In this document: one piece after another, positions 23,315 through 33,276 of the stretch | Position numbering within the stretch: position 1 is the stretch's first letter | Layout: the number at the start of each line of letters is the position of its first letter | Assembly: GCF_027744825.2 (NCBI RefSeq) | Contig: NW_026527059.1 | Coordinates: 310,001-374,000, forward strand | From: Synchiropus splendidus | Lineage: Eukaryota > Chordata > Actinopteri > Syngnathiformes > Callionymidae | Direction of reading: 5' to 3' | Length of the DNA: 64,000 bases | Position numbers and translations under genes: made by a program | Notes under the pieces: generated by a model | The model's database searches: none | Told to the model about the DNA's origin: nothing | Seen by the model: the letters and a program-made list of their open reading frames with translations, nothing else

Positions 23315-24818
23315 ACGCCTTTCAGCCTGAGATAAGGTGGGTTTCGGAACGCCAAACATAAAAGTGTTGATAACTTTGGAAAAACACTTCAGACAGTTTA
23401 GATTTGATGTGCAACTACTAGAAAGACCCTTTCTGCTATAGTGGGAGGTTAAAATTTCATGTTCTGAAGCTTCCCTGAAAAGTTATGGCACAATGCACAA
23501 AAACGCTTTTCAGCCTGAGATAAGGTGGGTTTCGGAACGCCAAACATAAAAGTGTTAATAACTTTGGAAAAACACTTCAGACAGTTTAGATTTGATGTGC
23601 AACTACTAGAAAGACCCTTTCTGCTATAGTGGGAGGTTAAAATTTCATGTTCTGAAGCTTCCCTGAAAAGTTATGGCACAATGCACAAAAACGCTTTTCA
23701 GCCTGAGATAAAGTGGGTTTCGGAACGCCAAACATAAAAGTGTTGATAACTTTCGAAAAACACTTCAGAGAGCTTAGATTTGATGTGCACCTACTAGAAA
23801 GACCCTTTCTGCTATAGTGGGAGGTTAAAATTTCATGTTCTGAAGCTTCCCTGAAAAGTTATGGCACAATGCGTAAAAACGCTTTTCAGCCTGAGATAAG
23901 GTGGGTTTCGGAACGCCAAACATAAAAGTGTTGATAACTTTGGAAAAACACTTCAGACAGTTTAGATTTGATGTGCAACTACTAGAAAGACCCTTTCTGC
24001 TATAGTGGGAGGTTAAAATTTCATGTTCTGAAGCTTTCCTGAAAAGTTATGGCACAATGCACAAAAACGCTTTTCAGCCTGAGATAAGGTGGGTTTCGGA
24101 ACGCCAAACATAAAAGTGTTGATAACTTTTGAAAAACACTTCAGACAGCTTAGATTTGATGTGCAACTACTAGAAAGACCCTTTCTGCTATAGTGGGAGG
24201 TTAAAATTTCATGTTCTGAAGCTTCCCTGAAAAGTTATGGCACAATGCACAAAAACGCTTTTCAGCCTGAGATAAGGTGGGTTTCGGAACGCCAAACATA
24301 AAAGTGTTGATAACTTTCGAAAAACACTTCAGACAGCTTAGATTTGATGTGCACCTACTAGAAAGACCCTTTCTGCTATAGTGGGAGGTTAAAATTTCAT
24401 GTTCTGAAGCTTCCCTGAAAAGTTATGGCACAATGCGTAAAAACGCTTTTCAGCCTGAGATAAGGTGGGTTTCGGAACGCCAAACATAAAAGTGTTGATA
24501 ACTTTGGAAAAACACTTCAGGCAGTTTAGATTTGATGTGCAACTACTAGAAAGACCCTTTCTGCTATAGTGGGAGGTTAAAATTTCATGTTCTGAAGCTT
24601 CCCTGAAAAGTTATGGCACAATGCACAAAAACGCTTTTCAGCCTGAGATAAGGTGGGTTTCGGAACGCCAAACATAAAAGTGTTGATAACTTTGGAAAAA
24701 CACTTCAGACAGTTTAGATTTGATGTGCAACTACTAGAAAGACACTTTCTGCTATAGTGGGAGGTTAAAATTTCATGTTCTGAAGCTTTCCTGAAAAGTT
24801 ATGGCACAATGCACAAAA
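23315..24818 (+). repeat. Second pass of the G^ H A^ B C D E F block
   Basis: M125-M132, 1,504 bp, leading directly into A* M133 as in copy 1. Same G^ and A^ marks as 21,623-23,314. The same N-G^-H-A^-B-C-D-E-F order appears again at 28,955-30,644, so the duplication is older than the split of copies 2 and 3. Confidence 0.85.
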
Positions 24819-27638
24819 ACGCTTTTCAGCCTGAGATAAGGTGGGTTTCGGAACGCCAAACATAAAAGTGTTGATAACTTTCGAAAAACACTTCAGAGAG
24901 CTTAGATTTGATGTGCACCTACTAGAAAGACCCTTTCTGCTATAGTGGGAGGTTAAAATTTCATGTCCTGAAGCTTCCCTGAAAAGTTATGGCACAATGC
25001 GTAAAAACGCTTTTCAGCCTGAGATAAGGTGGGTTTCGGAACGCCAAACATAAAAGTGTTGATAACTTTGGAAAAACACTTCAGACAGTTTAGATTTGAT
25101 GTGCAACTACTAGAAAGACCCTTTCTGCTATAGTGGGAGGTTAAAATTTCATGTTCTGAAGCTTTCCTGAAAAGTTATGGCACAATGCACAAAAACGCTT
25201 TTCAGCCTGAGATAAGGTGGGTTTCGGAACGCCAAACATAAAAGTGTTGATAACTTTCGAAAAACACTTCAGAGAGCTTAGATTTGATGTGCACCTACTA
25301 GAAAGACCCTTTCTGCTATAGTGGGAGGTTAAAATTTCATGTTCTGAAGCTTCCCTGAAAAGTTATGGCACAATGCACAAAAACGCTTTTCAGCCTGAGA
25401 TAAGGTGGGTTTCGGAACGCCAAACATAAAAGTGTTGATAACTTTGGAAAAACACTTCAGAGAGCTTAGATTTGATGTGCACCTACTAGAAAGACCCTTT
25501 CTGCTATAGTGGGAGGTTAAAATTTCATGTTCTGAAGCTTCCCTGAAAAGTTATGGCACAATGCGTAAAAACGCTTTTCAGCCTGAGATAAGGTGGGTTT
25601 CGGAACGCCAAACATAAAAGTGTTGATAACTTTTGAAAAACACTTCAGACAGCTTAGATTTGATGTGCAACTACTAGAAAGACCCTTTCTGCTATAGTGG
25701 GAGGTTAAAATTTCATGTTCTGAAGCTTCCCTGAAAAGTTATGGCACAATGCACAAAAACGCTTTTCAGCCTGAGATAAGGTGGGTTTCGGAACGCCAAA
25801 CATAAAAGTGTTGATAACTTTGGAAAAACACTTCAGGCAGTTTAGATTTGATGTGCAACTACTAGAAAGACCCTTTCTGCTATAGTGGGAGGTTAAAATT
25901 TCATGTTCTGAAGCTTCCCTGAAAAGTTATGGCACAATGCACAAAAACGCTTTTCAGCCTGAGATAAGGTGGGTTTCGGAACGCCAAACATAAAAGTGTT
26001 GATAACTTTGGAAAAACACTTCAGACAGTTTAGATTTGATGTGCAACTACTAGAAAGACACTTTCTGCTATAGTGGGAGGTTAAAATTTCATGTTCTGAA
26101 GCTTTCCTGAAAAGTTATGGCACAATGCACAAAAACGCTTTTCAGCCTGAGATAAGGTGGGTTTCGGAACGCCAAACATAAAAGTGTTGATAACTTTCGA
26201 AAAACACTTCAGAGAGCTTAGATTTGATGTGCACCTACTAGAAAGACCCTTTCTGCTATAGTGGGAGGTTAAAATTTCATGTTCTGAAGCTTCCCTGAAA
26301 AGTTATGGCACAATGCACAAAAACGCTTTTCAGCCTGAGATAAGGTGGGTTTCGGAACGCCAAACATAAAAGTGTTGATAACTTTTGAAAAACACTTCAG
26401 ACAGCTTAGATTTGATGTGCAACTACTAGAAAGACCCTTTCTGCTATAGTGGGAGGTTAAAATTTCATGTTCTGAAGCTTCCCTGAAAAGTTATGGCACA
26501 ATGCACAAAAACGCTTTTCAGCCTGAGATAAGGTGGGTTTCGGAACGCCAAACATAAAAGTGTTGATAACTTTGGAAAAACACTTCAGACAGTTTAGATT
26601 TGATGTGCAACTACTAGAAAGACCCTTTCTGCTATAGTGGGAGGTTAAAATTTCATGTTCTGAAGCTTCCCTGAAAAGTTATGGCACAATGCACAAAAAC
26701 GCTTTTCAGCCTGAGATAAGGTGGGTTTCGGAACGCCAAACATAAAAGTGTTAATAACTTTGGAAAAACACTTCAGACAGTTTAGATTTGATGTGCAACT
26801 ACTAGAAAGACCCTTTCTGCTATAGTGGGAGGTTAAAATTTCATGTTCTGAAGCTTCCCTGAAAAGTTATGGCACAATGCACAAAAACGCTTTTCAGCCT
26901 GAGATAAGGTGGGTTTCGGAACGCCAAACATAAAAGTGTTGATAACTTTCGAAAAACACTTCAGAGAGCTTAGATTTGATGTGCACCTACTAGAAAGACC
27001 CTTTCTGCTATAGTGGGAGGTTAAAATTTCATGTTCTGAAGCTTCCCTGAAAAGTTATGGCACAATGCGTAAAAACGCTTTTCAGCCTGAGATAAGGTGG
27101 GTTTCGGAACGCCAAACATAAAAGTGTTGATAACTTTGGAAAAACACTTCAGACAGTTTAGATTTGATGTGCAACTACTAGAAAGACCCTTTCTGCTATA
27201 GTGGGAGGTTAAAATTTCATGTTCTGAAGCTTTCCTGAAAAGTTATGGCACAATGCACAAAAACGCTTTTCAGCCTGAGATAAGGTGGGTTTCGGAACGC
27301 CAAACATAAAAGTGTTGATAACTTTTGAAAAACACTTCAGACAGCTTAGATTTGATGTGCAACTACTAGAAAGACCCTTTCTGCTATAGTGGGAGGTTAA
27401 AATTTCATGTTCTGAAGCTTCCCTGAAAAGTTATGGCACAATGCACAAAAACGCTTTTCAGCCTGAGATAAGGTGGGTTTCGGAACGCCAAACATAAAAG
27501 TGTTGATAACTTTCGAAAAACACTTCAGAGAGCTTAGATTTGATGTGCACCTACTAGAAAGACCCTTTCTGCTATAGTGGGAGGTTAAAATTTCATGTTC
27601 TGAAGCTTCCCTGAAAAGTTATGGCACAATGCGTAAAA

Positions 27639-27826
27639 ACGCTTTTCAGCCTGAGATAAGGTGGGTTTCGGAACGCCAAACATAAAAGTGTTGATAACTT
27701 TGGAAAAACACTTCAGACAGTTTAGATTTGATGTGCAACTACTAGAAAGACCCTTTCTGCTATAGTGGGAGGTTAAAATTTCATGTTCTGAAGCTTCCCT
27801 GAAAAGTTATGGCACAATGCACAAAA
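27639..27826 (+). repeat. Deletion-junction monomer in copy 3 (M148)
   Basis: A class G monomer with a normal GCTTTTCAG start that sits between A (M147) and A^ (M149). In copies 1 and 2 the A^ monomer always follows G^ then H. The order A G A^ is explained by loss of the stretch between a B- or G-type monomer and the H before A^. The joint itself is in frame with the 188-bp phase. Confidence 0.75.
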
Positions 27827-28954
27827 ACGCTTTTCAGCCTGAGATAAAGTGGGTTTCGGAACGCCAAACATAAAAGTGTTGATAACTTTCGAAAAACACT
27901 TCAGAGAGCTTAGATTTGATGTGCACCTACTAGAAAGACCCTTTCTGCTATAGTGGGAGGTTAAAATTTCATGTTCTGAAGCTTCCCTGAAAAGTTATGG
28001 CACAATGCGTAAAAACGCTTTTCAGCCTGAGATAAGGTGGGTTTCGGAACGCCAAACATAAAAGTGTTGATAACTTTGGAAAAACACTTCAGACAGTTTA
28101 GATTTGATGTGCAACTACTAGAAAGACCCTTTCTGCTATAGTGGGAGGTTAAAATTTCATGTTCTGAAGCTTTCCTGAAAAGTTATGGCACAATGCACAA
28201 AAACGCTTTTCAGCCTGAGATAAGGTGGGTTTCGGAACGCCAAACATAAAAGTGTTGATAACTTTTGAAAAACACTTCAGACAGCTTAGATTTGATGTGC
28301 AACTACTAGAAAGACCCTTTCTGCTATAGTGGGAGGTTAAAATTTCATGTTCTGAAGCTTCCCTGAAAAGTTATGGCACAATGCACAAAAACGCTTTTCA
28401 GCCTGAGATAAGGTGGGTTTCGGAACGCCAAACATAAAAGTGTTGATAACTTTCGAAAAACACTTCAGACAGCTTAGATTTGATGTGCACCTACTAGAAA
28501 GACCCTTTCTGCTATAGTGGGAGGTTAAAATTTCATGTTCTGAAGCTTCCCTGAAAAGTTATGGCACAATGCGTAAAAACGCTTTTCAGCCTGAGATAAG
28601 GTGGGTTTCGGAACGCCAAACATAAAAGTGTTGATAACTTTGGAAAAACACTTCAGGCAGTTTAGATTTGATGTGCAACTACTAGAAAGACCCTTTCTGC
28701 TATAGTGGGAGGTTAAAATTTCATGTTCTGAAGCTTCCCTGAAAAGTTATGGCACAATGCACAAAAACGCTTTTCAGCCTGAGATAAGGTGGGTTTCGGA
28801 ACGCCAAACATAAAAGTGTTGATAACTTTGGAAAAACACTTCAGACAGTTTAGATTTGATGTGCAACTACTAGAAAGACACTTTCTGCTATAGTGGGAGG
28901 TTAAAATTTCATGTTCTGAAGCTTTCCTGAAAAGTTATGGCACAATGCACAAAA

Positions 28955-30644
28955 ACGCTTTTCAGCCTGAGATAAGGTGGGTTTCGGAACGCCAAACATA
29001 AAAGTGTTGATAACTTTCGAAAAACACTTCAGACAGTTTAGATTTGATGTGCAACTACTAGAAAGACCCTTTCTGCTATAGTGGGAGGTTAAAATTTCAT
29101 GTTCTGAAGCTTCCCTGAAAAGTTATGGCACAATGCACAAAAACGCCTTTCAGCCTGAGATAAGGTGGGTTTCGGAACGCCAAACATAAAAGTGTTGATA
29201 ACTTTGGAAAAACACTTCAGACAGTTTAGATTTGATGTGCAACTACTAGAAAGACCCTTTCTGCTATAGTGGGAGGTTAAAATTTCATGTTCTGAAGCTT
29301 CCCTGAAAAGTTATGGCACAATGCACAAAAACGCTTTTCAGCCTGAGATAAGGTGGGTTTCGGAACGCCAAACATAAGTGTTAATAACTTTGGAAAAACA
29401 CTTCAGACAGTTTAGATTTGATGTGCAACTACTAGAAAGACCCTTTCTGCTATAGTGGGAGGTTAAAATTTCATGTTCTGAAGCTTCCCTGAAAAGTTAT
29501 GGCACAATGCACAAAAACGCTTTTCAGCCTGAGATAAAGTGGGTTTCGGAACGCCAAACATAAAAGTGTTGATAACTTTCGAAAAACACTTCAGAGAGCT
29601 TAGATTTGATGTGCACCTACTAGAAAGACCCTTTCTGCTATAGTGGGAGGTTAAAATTTCATGTTCTGAAGCTTCCCTGAAAAGTTATGGCACAATGCGT
29701 AAAAACGCTTTTCAGCCTGAGATAAGGTGGGTTTCGGAACGCCAAACATAAAAGTGTTGATAACTTTGGAAAAACACTTCAGACAGTTTAGATTTGATGT
29801 GCAACTACTAGAAAGACCCTTTCTGCTATAGTGGGAGGTTAAAATTTCATGTTCTGAAGCTTTCCTGAAAAGTTATGGCACAATGCACAAAAACGCTTTT
29901 CAGCCTGAGATAAGGTGGGTTTCGGAACGCCAAACATAAAAGTGTTGATAACTTTTGAAAAACACTTCAGACAGCTTAGATTTGATGTGCAACTACTAGA
30001 AAGACCCTTTCTGCTATAGTGGGAGGTTAAAATTTCATGTTCTGAAGCTTCCCTGAAAAGTTATGGCACAATGCACAAAAACGCTTTTCAGCCTGAGATA
30101 AGGTGGGTTTCGGAACGCCAAACATAAAAGTGTTGATAACTTTCGAAAAACACTTCAGACAGCTTAGATTTGATGTGCACCTACTAGAAAGACCCTTTCT
30201 GCTATAGTGGGAGGTTAAAATTTCATGTTCTGAAGCTTCCCTGAAAAGTTATGGCACAATGCGTAAAAACGCTTTTCAGCCTGAGATAAGGTGGGTTTCG
30301 GAACGCCAAACATAAAAGTGTTGATAACTTTGGAAAAACACTTCAGGCAGTTTAGATTTGATGTGCAACTACTAGAAAGACCCTTTCTGCTATAGTGGGA
30401 GGTTAAAATTTCATGTTCTGAAGCTTCCCTGAAAAGTTATGGCACAATGCACAAAAACGCTTTTCAGCCTGAGATAAGGTGGGTTTCGGAACGCCAAACA
30501 TAAAAGTGTTGATAACTTTGGAAAAACACTTCAGACAGTTTAGATTTGATGTGCAACTACTAGAAAGACACTTTCTGCTATAGTGGGAGGTTAAAATTTC
30601 ATGTTCTGAAGCTTTCCTGAAAAGTTATGGCACAATGCACAAAA
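28955..30644 (+). repeat. N G^ H A^ B C D E F block of copy 3
   Basis: M155-M163, nine monomers minus 2 bp. Shares N, G^ and A^ with the block at 23,127-24,818. Its H monomer M157 is distinguished by a private 2-bp deletion. Confidence 0.85.
29331..29516 (+). repeat. 186-bp monomer with a 2-bp deletion (M157, class H)
   Basis: CATAAGTG at about 29,373-29,380 replaces the usual CATAAAAGTG, removing two A residues and shifting the array phase by 2 bp. The 55A (GTTAATAAC) mark keeps it in class H. It is one of two indels seen in 64 kb. Confidence 0.93.
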
Positions 30645-33088
30645 ACGCTTTTCAGCCTGAGATAAGGTGGGTTTCGGAACGCCAAACATAAAAGTGTTGA
30701 TAACTTTCGAAAAACACTTCAGAGAGCTTAGATTTGATGTGCACCTACTAGAAAGACCCTTTCTGCTATAGTGGGAGGTTAAAATTTCATGTCCTGAAGC
30801 TTCCCTGAAAAGTTATGGCACAATGCGTAAAAACGCTTTTCAGCCTGAGATAAGGTGGGTTTCGGAACGCCAAACATAAAAGTGTTGATAACTTTGGAAA
30901 AACACTTCAGACAGTTTAGATTTGATGTGCAACTACTAGAAAGACCCTTTCTGCTATAGTGGGAGGTTAAAATTTCATGTTCTGAAGCTTTCCTGAAAAG
31001 TTATGGCACAATGCACAAAAACGCTTTTCAGCCTGAGATAAGGTGGGTTTCGGAACGCCAAACATAAAAGTGTTGATAACTTTCGAAAAACACTTCAGAG
31101 AGCTTAGATTTGATGTGCACCTACTAGAAAGACCCTTTCTGCTATAGTGGGAGGTTAAAATTTCATGTTCTGAAGCTTCCCTGAAAAGTTATGGCACAAT
31201 GCACAAAAACGCTTTTCAGCCTGAGATAAGGTGGGTTTCGGAACGCCAAACATAAAAGTGTTGATAACTTTGGAAAAACACTTCAGAGAGCTTAGATTTG
31301 ATGTGCACCTACTAGAAAGACCCTTTCTGCTATAGTGGGAGGTTAAAATTTCATGTTCTGAAGCTTCCCTGAAAAGTTATGGCACAATGCGTAAAAACGC
31401 TTTTCAGCCTGAGATAAGGTGGGTTTCGGAACGCCAAACATAAAAGTGTTGATAACTTTTGAAAAACACTTCAGACAGCTTAGATTTGATGTGCAACTAC
31501 TAGAAAGACCCTTTCTGCTATAGTGGGAGGTTAAAATTTCATGTTCTGAAGCTTCCCTGAAAAGTTATGGCACAATGCACAAAAACGCTTTTCAGCCTGA
31601 GATAAGGTGGGTTTCGGAACGCCAAACATAAAAGTGTTGATAACTTTGGAAAAACACTTCAGGCAGTTTAGATTTGATGTGCAACTACTAGAAAGACCCT
31701 TTCTGCTATAGTGGGAGGTTAAAATTTCATGTTCTGAAGCTTCCCTGAAAAGTTATGGCACAATGCACAAAAACGCTTTTCAGCCTGAGATAAGGTGGGT
31801 TTCGGAACGCCAAACATAAAAGTGTTGATAACTTTGGAAAAACACTTCAGACAGTTTAGATTTGATGTGCAACTACTAGAAAGACACTTTCTGCTATAGT
31901 GGGAGGTTAAAATTTCATGTTCTGAAGCTTCCCTGAAAAGTTATGGCACAATGCACAAAAACGCTTTTCAGCCTGAGATAAGGTGGGTTTCGGAACGCCA
32001 AACATAAAAGTGTTGATAACTTTCGAAAAACACTTCAGAGAGCTTAGATTTGATGTGCACCTACTAGAAAGACCCTTTCTGCTATAGTGGGAGGTTAAAA
32101 TTTCATGTTCTGAAGCTTCCCTGAAAAGTTATGGCACAATGCACAAAAACGCTTTTCAGCCTGAGATAAGGTGGGTTTCGGAACGCCAAACATAAAAGTG
32201 TTGATAACTTTTGAAAAACACTTCAGACAGCTTAGATTTGATGTGCAACTACTAGAAAGACCCTTTCTGCTATAGTGGGAGGTTAAAATTTCATGTTCTG
32301 AAGCTTTCCTGAAAAGTTATGGCACAATGCACAAAAACGCTTTTCAGCCTGAGATAAGGTGGGTTTCGGAACGCCAAACATAAAAGTGTTGATAACTTTT
32401 GAAAAACACTTCAGACAGTTTAGATTTGATGTGCAACTACTAGAAAGACCCTTTCTGCTATAGTGGGAGGTTAAAATTTCATGTTCTGAAGCTTCCCTGA
32501 AAAGTTATGGCACAATGCACAAAAACGCTTTTAAGCCTGAGATAAGGTGGGTTTCGGAACGCCAAACATAAAAGTGTTGATAACTTTCGAAAAACACTTC
32601 AGAGAGCTTAGATTTGATGTGCACCTACTAGAAAGACCCTTTCTGCTATAGTGGGAGGTTAAAATTTCATGTTCTGAAGCTTCCCTGAAAAGTTATGGCA
32701 CAATGCGTAAAAACGCTTTTCAGCCTGAGATAAGGTGGGTTTCGGAACGCCAAACGTAAAAGTGTTGATAACTTTGGAAAAACACTTCAGACAGTTTAGA
32801 TTTGATGTGCAACTACTAGAAAGACCCTTTCTGCTATAGTGGGAGGTTAAAATTTCATGTTCTGAAGCTTTCCTGAAAAGTTATGGCACAATGCACAAAA
32901 ACGCTTTTCAGCCTGAGATAAGGTGGGTTTCGGAACGCCAAACATAAAAGTGTTGATAACTTTTGAAAAACACTTCAGACAGCTTAGATTTGATGTGCAA
33001 CTACTAGAAAGACCCTTTCTGCTATAGTGGGAGGTTAAAATTTCATGTTCTGAAGCTTCCCTGAAAAGTTATGGCACAATGCACAAAA

Positions 33089-33276
33089 ACGCTTTTCAGC
33101 CTGAGATAAGGTGGGTTTCGGAACGCCAAACATAAAAGTGTTGATAACTTTCGAAAAACACTTCAGACAGCTTAGATTTGATGTGCACCTACTAGAAAGA
33201 CCCTTTCTGCTATATTGGGAGGTTAAAATTTCATGTTCTGAAGCTTTCCTGAAAAGTTATGGCACAATGCACAAAA
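33089..33276 (+). repeat. Mosaic D/F* monomer (M177), likely exchange product
   Basis: The front half has the class D states 64C, 80C, 83C and 100C, while the rear half has 127T (TATATTGGG) and 159T and ends GCAC, which are F* states. In copies 1 and 2 D, E and F* are consecutive (M18-M20, M73-M75). A crossover between a D and an F* monomer displaced by two units, with the joint between monomer positions 100 and 127, gives this sequence and removes two monomers. The 127T removes a TAG and opens a 70-codon frame here, which has no other sign of being a gene. Confidence 0.85.

Larger units (their letters stand above)
10343..24818 (+). repeat. Higher-order repeat copy 2: expanded to 77 monomers, 14,476 bp
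   Basis: Runs from A* monomer M56 to the monomer before A* M133. M56-M65: A* B A I C E F a C G. M66-M75: H A B C A B C D E F*. M76-M85: A B a C F a J G* H A. M86-M95: B C D E F A~ B a L G. M96-M105: H A B C^ D E E F a J. M106-M115: G* H A B C D E F A G. M116-M125: G^ H A^ B C D E F N G^. M126-M132: H A^ B C D E F. Relative to copy 1 it lacks the equivalents of M34-M36 and M43 and gains a 17-monomer and a 9-monomer block: 55-3-1+17+9=77. This is whole-monomer arithmetic, as expected of unequal exchange. Confidence 0.93.
24819..30644 (+). repeat. Higher-order repeat copy 3: contracted to 31 monomers, 5,826 bp
   Basis: Lies between the A* marks at 24,967 and 30,793. M133-M142: A* B a I C E F a C G. 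M143-M152: H A B C A G A^ B C D. M153-M163: E F N G^ H A^ B C D E F. The first 15 monomers match M1-M15, except that the third ends GCAC, the fourth ends GCGT not GCTT, and the fifth has TTTCATG not TTTCGTG. The order then jumps at M148 to the A^-led block that ends copies 1 and 2. The length is 31 x 188 minus 2 because M157 has a 2-bp deletion. More than half of the 55-mer is missing. Confidence 0.93.
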
